A program made the position numbers and the translations under genes. DNA of 64,000 bases from Lysobacter enzymogenes. Lineage in GTDB: Bacteria > Pseudomonadota > Gammaproteobacteria > Xanthomonadales > Xanthomonadaceae. Every line of letters begins with the position of its first letter. The first letter of the stretch is position 1. The stretch is from assembly GCF_900106525.1 (NCBI RefSeq), contig NZ_FNOG01000008.1, positions 186,001-250,000 of the forward strand. The letters are read 5' to 3'. This document shows, piece after piece, positions 6,748 through 14,066 of the stretch. A model generated the notes under the pieces. It was given only the letters and a program-made list of their open reading frames with translations, did no database searches and had not been told where the DNA came from.

Positions 6748-8820
6748 TCAGCGCTCGGGATAGCCGAGCCGGCGCGCGACCGGGCCGAGCACGGCGAAGG
6801 CCTCGCCCAGAGTGCCGGCGTAATCGCGCCAGCGGCCGTTGGGCAGGCGGTCGCTGACGTCGATCTCCTTGGGCAGCTGGATGTTGATGCGCAGCGTGTC
6901 GGCCAGCACCTGGGCGATCGCGGCCGGGTGTTCGCCGACTTCGTCTAGCTTCACCAGGCGGTGCGGGAACAGGTTGCCTTCGTGCAGGTCGGCGACCTGC
7001 TCCAGGCTGCGCGCCAGCCAGCGCGCGCCTTCTTCCGGCGAGCTCAGGCGGTACGGGGTCGGGCTGCCGAAGGCGAGCCAGTCCAGCAGCATGTCGCGCG
7101 GGTCGCGGATCGACAGCAGCAGGAAGGCTTCCGGCAGGTACGGACGCAGCGCGCGCAGCAGCGCGTTGTCCCACCACAGCAGCCAGTCGTACACCGGCGC
7201 GTCGGCGACGCCGCGCGCGGTCAGCGCGGCGCGGTAGAGCTTGACCAGGAACGCGGGGTCGAGGCTGCCGTTGAGCAGCTCGTCGACCGTGCCGTAACGC
7301 TGCATCGGGTCGGTCGGCGGCTGCGGGCCGAAGCGGTCGAACAGCAGCGGCGCGCCGGCCAGGCCCAGCACCTGGCCGATGCGTTCGATCTGCGAACCCG
7401 GCGCGCCCCACAGCAGCAGGATGCCGCGGCTGCCTTCCGGCGCCTGCGCCAGCGGCGGCCAGTCCTCGCCGGTGCGCGGGCTGATCGGGTTCAGCGGCAG
7501 GCGCTGCTCGATCACCTCGGCGTGCAGCTCGGCCCAGGTCGCGGCCGCGGCCTCGGGCTGGCCGGCGACGTCGAGGGTGCGGCCGAGCATCTGCCGCAGC
7601 TCGCGCTTCACGCCGGGATCGGGCGCCATCTCGATCAGGCGCTCCAGGCGCTCGGCGGCGGCGTCGGGATCGCGTTCGATCAGGCTCTGGACGATGCGCA
7701 TCTCGGCTTGGGCGTCGCCGGGGCTGAGCTCGGCGATGCGCTCGGCCAACGCCACGGCCTGGTCGGTTTCGCCCAGGTGGTCGTGCACGGCGGCGCGCGC
7801 TTCCAGCGCGCCGAGATTTTCCGGCATCGCCTCGCGCCAGCGTTCGATCACCGCCAGCGCCGATTCGGACGCGAACGGCTCCAGCGCCACTCGCGCGCGC
7901 CACAGCTGCGGCAGCTGCGGGTGCGCGGCCAGCGCGGTTTCCAGCGACTGCACGGCTTCGTCGAAGGCGTCGTTGCGGCGCCAGGCTTCCATGCTCGCGT
8001 CGAGCGTGCGCAGGTCGGCCGGCTGTTCGGCGAAGGCGCTGCGCAGGAAGCGCAGTGCGCGCTCGTTGCGGCCGGCGTCGAGTTCCAGCTCGCCGGCCCA
8101 GCGGCGCACGCCGAAGTCGGCGCCGTCGCGCTCGGCCAGCGGCGCCAGGCGGTCGGCAGCGTCGATGAAGCGCGACTGGCGGCGCAGCAGTTCGGCCAGC
8201 AGCATCTGCAGCGTGGGTTGTTCGGGATTGAGTTCGGACAGGCGCTGGAAGCACTGCTCGGCGAAGGCCAGGTGGTCCTTGGCCAGGTAGGCGAAGCCCA
8301 GCGCGTGCAGCACCTGCGGGTCGTCCGGGGCGACCGAGCCGGCCTGGCTCAGCACCGCCAGGGCGCGGTCGGGATCGCCGCGACGCAGCGCCAGCATGCC
8401 CACCACCGCGGCCACGCGCGGGTGGTCGGGGGCGATGCGCGCGGCGGTGCGGGCCAGCCGCTCGGCTTCGTCGAGGTCGCCGTGCAGCAGCGCCAGCTGG
8501 GCCTTGATGATGTAGGCGGGGAAGGTGTTGGGATCCAGGCCGATGGCCTGGGCCAGCGAGGCCTGCGCGGCGTCGAGCTGGCGCCCGTCGAGCAACGCGC
8601 CGGCGCGCTCCAGGTGCAGCTGCGCGTCCTCGGGGGCCAGGCCGATGGCGCGGTCGAGCGCGGCCACGGCGGCGTCGCGCTGGCCGTCCAGGCGCAGCGC
8701 GGCGGCGTGCAGGCGGTGGGCGCTGGCGTCGTTGGGCTGCTCGCCGACGAGCTGCTCGGCGCTGGCAAGCGCCTGGGCCGTGTCGCCGCGGCGCAGGGCG
8801 TCGAGGGTGGGTTCGTACAT
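6748..8820 (-). CDS. TPR-repeat protein with sulfotransferase-like C-terminal domain
   Basis: A 690-residue cytoplasmic protein without signal peptide. Roughly residues 1-420 are tetratricopeptide repeats, for example LHLERAGALLDGRQLDAAQA and VLHALGFAYLAKDHLAFAEQ. Residues about 455-690 resemble a sulfotransferase fold. GILLLWGAPGSQIERIGQVL occupies the place of the 5'-phosphosulfate loop, and LLLSIRDPRDMLLDWLAFG looks like the 3'-phosphate-binding strand-helix. The first loop lacks the usual Lys-Ser/Thr pair, so catalysis is doubtful. TPR-sulfotransferase fusions are common in proteobacteria and mostly uncharacterised. The start at ATG 8820 gives the first TPR immediately. The gene stands alone between a PEBP gene and a hydrolase, both on the same strand. 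Confidence 0.8.
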   Translation of the reverse strand: MYEPTLDALRRGDTAQALASAEQLVGEQPNDASAHRLHAAALRLDGQRDAAVAALDRAIGLAPEDAQLHLERAGALLDGRQLDAAQASLAQAIGLDPNTFPAYIIKAQLALLHGDLDEAERLARTAARIAPDHPRVAAVVGMLALRRGDPDRALAVLSQAGSVAPDDPQVLHALGFAYLAKDHLAFAEQCFQRLSELNPEQPTLQMLLAELLRRQSRFIDAADRLAPLAERDGADFGVRRWAGELELDAGRNERALRFLRSAFAEQPADLRTLDASMEAWRRNDAFDEAVQSLETALAAHPQLPQLWRARVALEPFASESALAVIERWREAMPENLGALEARAAVHDHLGETDQAVALAERIAELSPGDAQAEMRIVQSLIERDPDAAAERLERLIEMAPDPGVKRELRQMLGRTLDVAGQPEAAAATWAELHAEVIEQRLPLNPISPRTGEDWPPLAQAPEGSRGILLLWGAPGSQIERIGQVLGLAGAPLLFDRFGPQPPTDPMQRYGTVDELLNGSLDPAFLVKLYRAALTARGVADAPVYDWLLWWDNALLRALRPYLPEAFLLLSIRDPRDMLLDWLAFGSPTPYRLSSPEEGARWLARSLEQVADLHEGNLFPHRLVKLDEVGEHPAAIAQVLADTLRINIQLPKEIDVSDRLPNGRWRDYAGTLGEAFAVLGPVARRLGYPER

Positions 8821-8935
8821 GTGACGTGCTTCGCGCTGGATAAGAGGGGGGATTGTAGGGGCGCGCGCGGTTTTGCGCTGTTTCGCCCTGTGCCGGCGCG
8901 GCGCGGGCGGCGTGCGGGCCGCCGCGGCGGCGCGC

Positions 8936-9928
8936 TCAGCCGGCGGCCAGCGCGGCCAGCCGGTCGGCGATCCAGCGTTCGGCGAAGCCGTCGAGCTGGG
9001 CGTTCTCCAGAAACCCGCAGTGGCCGCCCCAGGGCGCCACTTCCAGGCGCGAATGCGGCGGCAGGCGCAGCTCGCGGAAGCCCGCCAGCGGGATCACCGG
9101 GTCGTCGGCGGCCATCAGGATGCTGGCCGGCACCTGCAGCCGCGACAGCCGCTCGCCGGCGATCGAATAGCCTTCGAAATAGCGGTCCAGGGTGCCGAAG
9201 TCGGTGTGGCGCTCGACCATCCACTGGGTCAGCGGGCGCATGCGCAGGCCCAGGGTGCGGTCGTCGAAATCGTGCACGCCCGGGAACAGCTCGCGCTTGC
9301 GCGCCAGCGAGCCGCGCCACTTGCGCTCGAAGTACCACAGGTACATCGGCAACCCGACTTCCATCTGTTCCATGGTCCGCGCCGGATCCAGCACCGGGCA
9401 CACCGCCGCCGCGTGCGCCAGCGGCAGGCCGATTTCGGATGCGCGCAGCGCCAGGCGCAGGGCGAAATTGCCGCCGAGCGAATAGCCGGCCACCGACAGC
9501 GGCCGCAGCGGGAAGCGCGCGGCCACTTGCTGCGCGGCCTGCACCACTTCCTCCAGGCGGTTGGAGTGGAACAGGCCTTCGTTGAGGTGGTGGGTGTCGC
9601 CGTGGTCGCGGAAGTTGAGCCGGAACACTTCGAAGCCGCGGCCGAGCAGGCGCGCCGCGGTCAGGCGCATGTAGTTGGATTCGGCGCTGCCTTCCCAGCC
9701 GTGCAGCAGCAGCACCAGCCCGCGCGGGGTCGTGCCGGGCACCGCGCTGTGCAGGCCGAGCAGGCGCACGCCGTCGGCGGTTTCCAGCAGATGCCGTTCG
9801 GTGCGCGCGCCGGCCGCGGCCAGGCGCCGCTCGGCGTTGCGCCGGCGCAGCGGGCTGGAGCCGAGCACCGACTGGATGTGGGCGTTGCGCAGCCAGCGCG
9901 GCGGTGCGTAGTCGGATGCGGTCAGCAT
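8936..9928 (-). CDS. YheT-like alpha/beta hydrolase
   Basis: A 330-residue alpha/beta hydrolase of the YheT/EMB8 group. Motifs: the N-terminal PPRWLRNAHIQSVLGSSP typical of the group, the oxyanion strand LVLLLHGWEGSAESNYMR, DHGDTHHLNEGLFHS, the nucleophile elbow GYSLGGN (Ser), the acid strand SILMAADDPVIPLAGF, and the histidine in APWGGHCGFLE. All three triad residues are present, so it should be an active esterase/hydrolase; the substrate is unknown. The stop of the upstream acyltransferase gene lies only 7 bases before this start, so the two are probably one operon, suggesting a role in acyl-lipid turnover. Confidence 0.9.
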   Translation of the reverse strand: MLTASDYAPPRWLRNAHIQSVLGSSPLRRRNAERRLAAAGARTERHLLETADGVRLLGLHSAVPGTTPRGLVLLLHGWEGSAESNYMRLTAARLLGRGFEVFRLNFRDHGDTHHLNEGLFHSNRLEEVVQAAQQVAARFPLRPLSVAGYSLGGNFALRLALRASEIGLPLAHAAAVCPVLDPARTMEQMEVGLPMYLWYFERKWRGSLARKRELFPGVHDFDDRTLGLRMRPLTQWMVERHTDFGTLDRYFEGYSIAGERLSRLQVPASILMAADDPVIPLAGFRELRLPPHSRLEVAPWGGHCGFLENAQLDGFAERWIADRLAALAAG

Positions 9929-9935
9929 CGGCGCC

Positions 9936-10742
9936 TCAGCCCGCCATCGCCTCGACGATGCGCTGCCGCGCCAGTTCGGCGATGCGGCGGCGGCCGTCGG
10001 CTTCGCCGGGGCCGATCGGCGTCAGGAAGTGCACTTCGGCCAGTCGCCCGGGCTCGCCGAGCAGGCGCAGGAAGTTGGCGAAGAAGCTTTCGCGGCCCTG
10101 GAACGCGACCACCGCCTGGGCGTCGCCGCGCTCGCCGTAGCGCAGCGCCACCGGCTGCACCGGCACGCCGGCCTCGACCGCGGCCATGAAGATGCGCGCG
10201 TGGAACGGGCCGATCTCGCGGCCACCGCGGGTGCCGCCTTCGGGGAACACGCCGACCGAGCGGCCCGCGCGCAGGCGCGAGAGCATTTCGTGCAGCACGC
10301 CGCCGAGCGATTCGGTGCTGCCGCGCGAATGGAAGATGGTGTGGCCGCGCGCGGCCAGCCAGCCGACCACCGGCCAGCCGGCGATTTCGCGCTTGGCGAC
10401 GAAGCCCATCATGCGTTGGCTGTGCAGGATCTCGATGTCGACCCAGCTGACGTGGTTGGCGACGAACAAGGTCGCACCCGCCAGCGGCGTACCGATCCGG
10501 CGCAGGCGGAAGCCGAAGATCCGCATCAATCCGGCCGACCAGGCGCGGATCGTGCGGTGTTCCAGGGTTTCCTCGCCCCAAGGGATGCGGGCGGTGGGCA
10601 GGGTGATCAGCAGCAGGACCAGCGGCAGGTGGACGAACACGTGCCACAGCAGCAAGGGCGTACGGATCAGGTAACGCAGCGCGCGCGCGGCCGACGCGCC
10701 GGTGGGCGCGACCGCGCCGGCGTGGGGAGGCGGCGCATTCAT
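9936..10742 (-). CDS. 1-acyl-sn-glycerol-3-phosphate acyltransferase (PlsC family)
   Basis: About 268 residues from ATG 10742 (MNAPPPHAGAVAPTGASAAR). One N-terminal membrane segment (about residues 25-50) is followed by the acyltransferase core: NHVSWVD (the NHx4D catalytic box), a KREIAGWPVVGW segment, FHSRGSTES, and VFPEGGTRGG (the phosphate-binding FPEGT-like box). The family transfers an acyl group to lysophosphatidic acid at the inner membrane; the exact acceptor here is not certain, because close relatives act on ornithine lipids or other lysophospholipids. ATG 10802 is in frame but adds a basic leader before the conserved region. It is the first gene of a two-gene unit with the YheT-like hydrolase. 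Confidence 0.88.
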   Translation of the reverse strand: MNAPPPHAGAVAPTGASAARALRYLIRTPLLLWHVFVHLPLVLLLITLPTARIPWGEETLEHRTIRAWSAGLMRIFGFRLRRIGTPLAGATLFVANHVSWVDIEILHSQRMMGFVAKREIAGWPVVGWLAARGHTIFHSRGSTESLGGVLHEMLSRLRAGRSVGVFPEGGTRGGREIGPFHARIFMAAVEAGVPVQPVALRYGERGDAQAVVAFQGRESFFANFLRLLGEPGRLAEVHFLTPIGPGEADGRRRIAELARQRIVEAMAG

Positions 10743-10920
10743 TGCGTGCACGATACCGAAGCGCCGCCGCAGCGGCCAGCGGCTTTTGGCGGAACGCCGC
10801 ATCCGGCGAGGCCACGGGCGGCGACGGTCGCGGCGGCGGTGAAATATCGACCGGATCGGCGGGCGGCGTTTGAAACGCCGGCGCCGTGCGGGAGGATGAA
10901 CCGTGGCAGAGCCTTCACTG

Positions 10921-11000
10921 TAGGAGGGCCTTCAGGCCCGATGCTTTCGGCTCAGGTCGCTGCATCTGGAACAAGAGCCTCGGGCCTGAAGGCCCTCCCA
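10921..11000. repeat. Palindromic intergenic repeat (GGAGGGCCTTCAGGCCC family)
   Basis: Two inverted arms, 10921-10940 and 10981-11000, each containing GGAGGGCCTTCAGGCCCG or its complement, separated by a 40-base loop. Each arm is itself partly palindromic (GGGCCTTCAGGCCC). It has the form of a REP-like element, and only this copy was seen in the window. Confidence 0.8.
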
Positions 11001-11019
11001 CAACAAGCCCTGCCACAAC

Positions 11020-11044
11020 AGGCCCTGCCTGGGCGGCAGGGCCT
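11020..11044 (-). terminator. Hairpin downstream of the sugar permease
   Basis: A perfect 10-bp stem (AGGCCCTGCC / GGCAGGGCCT) with a 5-base loop lies 12 bases beyond the permease stop. There is only a weak T-rich tail on the minus strand, so termination is probable but not certain. Confidence 0.4.
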
Positions 11045-11056
11045 GCCGGGCGGTCT

Positions 11057-12370
11057 TCAGTTGGCCTCGACCGCCGGCGCCGCGCCGGCGCCGCTGCGCT
11101 CGCGCAGGCCGACCTTATGCCCGACCTTGGCGAAGAACAGGATGTACAGGTAGCACGGCACCATCAGCGCCAGGAACACCGCCTGGAAGTCGAAGTGCTG
11201 CTTGAGCACCGCGTACAGCTGCGGCACCACCGCGCCGCCGGCGATGCCCATGACCATGATCGCCGAGCCGGTTTCGGTGTGGCGGCCCAGGCCGCGGATG
11301 CCGAGCGGGAAGATCGCCGGCCACATCATCGCGTTGGCGAAGCCCAGCGCGGCGACGAACAACACCGAGACCAGGCCGTGGGTGGCGAACGCGCCGATGC
11401 TGAGCAGCACGCCCAGCACCGCCGACCACGACAGGTAGCGCTCCTGCGAGATGAAGCGCGGGATCACGATCAGGCCGACGATGTAGCCCAGCAGCATGCC
11501 GCCCAGGGTGAAGGAGGTGAAGAACTTGGTCTTGTCCAGCGGCAGGCCGAAGCTGTGGCCGTAGGTGCCGATGGCGTCGCCCGCCATCACCTCCACGCCG
11601 ACGTAGACGAAGATGCACAGCGCGCCGAGCCACAGGTGCGGATAGCCGAACAGGTTGCGGCGGCCGCCGCCTTGCTCGGCGCCGCCCTTGTTGACCTCGG
11701 CGCCGCGCAGTTCCGGCAGCGGCGAGAACAGCACGCCGACGGCCAGCAGCGCGAGCAGGCCGGCCATCAGCAGGTACGGGCCGTGGATGTTGGCGGCGAA
11801 TTCGTTGAGCAGTTGCTGCTTGGCCGCCGGGTCGGCGCCCTTGACCTGCTCGGCCAGGTCGCCCATGCCGTGCAGCACCAGGGTGCCGAGCACGATCGGC
11901 GCGAGGATGCCGGCGATCTTGTTGCAGATGCCCATCACCGCGATGCGCTGGGCCGCGCCGTCGATCGGGCCGAGGATGCTGATGTAGGGATTGACCGCGG
12001 TCTGCAGCACCGCCAGGCCGGCGCCGATCACGAACAGGCCGCCGAGCGCGCCGGGGTACCAGCGCTGGGTGGTGAACTCGCCGAACACCGCCGCGCCGAT
12101 CGCCATCACCAGCAGGCCCAGGGCCATGCCGCGCTTCATCCCGGTGAAGCGCAGGATCGAGGAGGCCGGCAGGGCCAGGAAGAAATACGACAGATAGAAC
12201 GCCATCGGCACCAGGAAGGCGCCGACTTCGTCGAGCTCGAAGGCGAGCTGGGCGAAGGCAATCAGCGGGCCGTTGAGCCAGGTGACGAAGCCGAAGACGA
12301 AGAACAGCGCGCCGATGATCGCGATCGACATGAGATAGCGCGGCGGCGCGCTGGCGTTTGCAACCGACAT
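11057..12370 (-). CDS. nagP: FucP/GluP-type MFS sugar permease, probable N-acetylglucosamine permease
   Basis: A 437-residue MFS protein of the fucose/glucose:H+ symporter branch. ATG 12370 (MSVANASAPPRYLMSIAIIG) follows GGAGGGGA. Twelve hydrophobic segments are apparent; family marks are FFVFGFVTWLNGPLIAFAQL near the N-terminus, VLQTAVNPYISILGP in the middle, and AMMWPAIFPLGIRGLGRHT in the C-terminal half. It imports a sugar across the inner membrane. The divergent neighbour is a sugar kinase, followed by a TonB-dependent receptor and a GH20 hexosaminidase. That set matches the GlcNAc/chitobiose loci of Xanthomonas and Shewanella, where this permease type is NagP, so GlcNAc is the likely substrate. 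Glucose or galactose remains possible from sequence alone. An operator-like half palindrome (12448-12463) lies 78 bases upstream. Confidence 0.82.
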   Translation of the reverse strand: MSVANASAPPRYLMSIAIIGALFFVFGFVTWLNGPLIAFAQLAFELDEVGAFLVPMAFYLSYFFLALPASSILRFTGMKRGMALGLLVMAIGAAVFGEFTTQRWYPGALGGLFVIGAGLAVLQTAVNPYISILGPIDGAAQRIAVMGICNKIAGILAPIVLGTLVLHGMGDLAEQVKGADPAAKQQLLNEFAANIHGPYLLMAGLLALLAVGVLFSPLPELRGAEVNKGGAEQGGGRRNLFGYPHLWLGALCIFVYVGVEVMAGDAIGTYGHSFGLPLDKTKFFTSFTLGGMLLGYIVGLIVIPRFISQERYLSWSAVLGVLLSIGAFATHGLVSVLFVAALGFANAMMWPAIFPLGIRGLGRHTETGSAIMVMGIAGGAVVPQLYAVLKQHFDFQAVFLALMVPCYLYILFFAKVGHKVGLRERSGAGAAPAVEAN

Positions 12371-12447
12371 GAGACATCCCCTCCCAGGGCAGGCGGGAGA
12401 CGCCCGCCGCGTGCGCCTTGCTCCGGTTGACCGGCACGACAAGCGTT

Positions 12448-12463
12448 GGCCCAACGTTGTCAC
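12448..12463. promoter_or_regulatory. Degenerate LacI-type operator upstream of the permease
   Basis: The sequence has the core AACGTT and a good right half (AACGTTGTCA) of the perfect palindrome found at 12619; the left half is degraded. It is 78 bases upstream of the permease start, a fitting place for repression of that gene. Confidence 0.5.
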
Positions 12464-12618
12464 AACTGCCTGCGTCCTGCCAACCGGGACCGCCCGAAAT
12501 GGCTGAAACCCGCGCCAGAACGTGATCTCCGGCGCGCGTCGCGATGTTGCGCCGCATCAATAAAAGCGCGTCAGAGGACACGGTTTGGGTCCGTCGATGA
12601 CGGTTTTGCGGAGTCTTG

Positions 12619-12634
12619 TTGACAACGTTGTCAA
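12619..12634. promoter_or_regulatory. LacI-family operator palindrome with embedded -35
   Basis: TTGACAACGTTGTCAA is a perfect 16-bp palindrome with the central CG step typical of LacI-family operators, and it closely resembles the TGACA-N4-TGTCA core of NagR/NagQ sites in amino-sugar regulons. Its first six bases read TTGACA, an ideal -35 element facing the kinase gene, so a bound repressor would cover the promoter. No LacI-type gene is in the window. Confidence 0.75.
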
Positions 12635-12802
12635 AGCGGGTGCAGTCTCGGCGCCGCCAAGGGGAACGCTCAAAGGCAGCCGTGGAGGGCGCATGCAGTG
12701 GGACGGGCTGTGGGAAACCGGACAATCGCAGCAGCGGCGGCCGCAATGCGGGCGCTCGCGCCGCATGAACGCTCGCTCCGCCGGCCCGACGCGGGGGCGC
12801 GC

Positions 12803-13849
12803 ATGAGCGCGGCGCCGCGGCTGAATCCGGCCGCGCCGGCCGACACCGGTACCTTCATCGCCGCCGACGTCGGCGGCACCCACACCCGGGTCGGGCTGGT
12901 GCGCCCGGGCCAGGGCGGCGACAGCGTCGCCGTGCTCGCCCACCGCAAGTACGTGTGCGCCGACTACCCGAGCCTGGCGCCGATCCTGAGCGCGTTCCTC
13001 GACGAGTTCACCGCCGGCCACGGCGGCGGCGTGGAGCGCGTGGTGATCGCCTGCGCCGGCGTCGTGCTCGACGACCGCGTAGTCAATTCCAACCTGCCCT
13101 GGCCGATCTCGCTGTCGGAACTGCGCCGCGAGCTGGGCCTGCGCGAAGTGCTGTTCATCAACGATTTCCAGGCCAACGCCAACGCCGCACAGTGCATGGC
13201 GCCGGACGACTCGACCCTACTGACCCCGGGCGTGCGCGACGCCGCGCCGGGCCCGGTGCTGGTGATCGGTCCGGGCACCGGGCTGGGCGCGGCGGTGCGC
13301 ATCCCGCACGGCCGCAGCACCGTGGTGCTGCCGACCGAAGCCGGCCACACCGCGTTCGCGCCGGGCAACGCGCGCGAAGCGGACATGCTGCGCTGGGCCC
13401 GGCAACGCGGCCAGACCCATGTGCCGACCGAACATTTCGTCTCCGGCCCGGGCCTGGTGAATCTGTACAACGCGCTGTGCGCGCTGGACGGCGCCGAGCC
13501 CGCGCTGCGCGCGCCGGCGCAGATCACCGAGGCCGCGCGCCGCGGCGACACCCTCGCCCGCGAAGCGGTGCTGACCTTCTGCGCCCTGCTCGGCAGCGTG
13601 ATCGGCGACCTGGTCGTGGTCAGCGGCGCCCGCTCGGTGTTCATCGCCGGCGGCATCCTGCCCCAGCTCAAGGACTTCGTGCCCGACAGCGCGTTCCACC
13701 CGCGCATGCTCGACAAGGGCGTGATGCGGCCGGTGCTGGAAGGCGTGCCGGTGCGATTGATCGAAAACGAGCGCCTGGGCGTGATCGGCGCCGCCAGCTG
13801 GTACCTGGAACACCTTCGCGACGAAGCCGCGACCCGCTCCACCGCTTGA
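12803..13849 (+). CDS. Glucokinase-family sugar kinase, probable amino-sugar kinase
   Basis: A 348-residue cytoplasmic kinase. ATG 12803 (MSAAPRLNPAAPADTGTFIA) is preferred because the phosphate-1 loop AADVGGTHTRVGLV follows at about residue 20; an upstream ATG at 12746 adds only a basic leader. Motifs in order: DVGGTHTR (ATP), INDFQANANAA (catalytic Asp region), VIGPGTGLGAAV (phosphate-2), EAGHTAFAP, and SVFIAGGILPQL (adenosine). The family phosphorylates glucose, and in GlcNAc loci of Xanthomonas and Shewanella a related kinase (NagK) makes GlcNAc-6-phosphate. The divergent permease, the operator palindrome upstream and the hexosaminidase downstream favour the amino-sugar role, which is inference. 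Confidence 0.85.
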   Translation: MSAAPRLNPAAPADTGTFIAADVGGTHTRVGLVRPGQGGDSVAVLAHRKYVCADYPSLAPILSAFLDEFTAGHGGGVERVVIACAGVVLDDRVVNSNLPWPISLSELRRELGLREVLFINDFQANANAAQCMAPDDSTLLTPGVRDAAPGPVLVIGPGTGLGAAVRIPHGRSTVVLPTEAGHTAFAPGNAREADMLRWARQRGQTHVPTEHFVSGPGLVNLYNALCALDGAEPALRAPAQITEAARRGDTLAREAVLTFCALLGSVIGDLVVVSGARSVFIAGGILPQLKDFVPDSAFHPRMLDKGVMRPVLEGVPVRLIENERLGVIGAASWYLEHLRDEAATRSTA

Positions 13850-14066
13850 CCCGAATCGACGTCGCGCGGCGCGCAGGCGCCGCACGACGCTGGCAGCACA
13901 CGCTCCAGGCGCAAGGCCGAAGCAGGCACGCGGCCTCGCAACGAAGGCGGCAATACCGCAGCACGCGCACCGCACGCACTACCGCACGCACAAAGACAAC
14001 CGGACTCGACGACGAACCGGCTACCGGACGATCGCCGAGCCATCACCGCCCGAGGGAGGAACAGTA

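Noticed and set aside
5915-8254. Upstream extension of the RDD frame across the PEBP and TPR genes
   Set aside because: The RDD start at 5914 gives a complete family protein; the extension is Arg/Ala-rich shadow of the other two genes.
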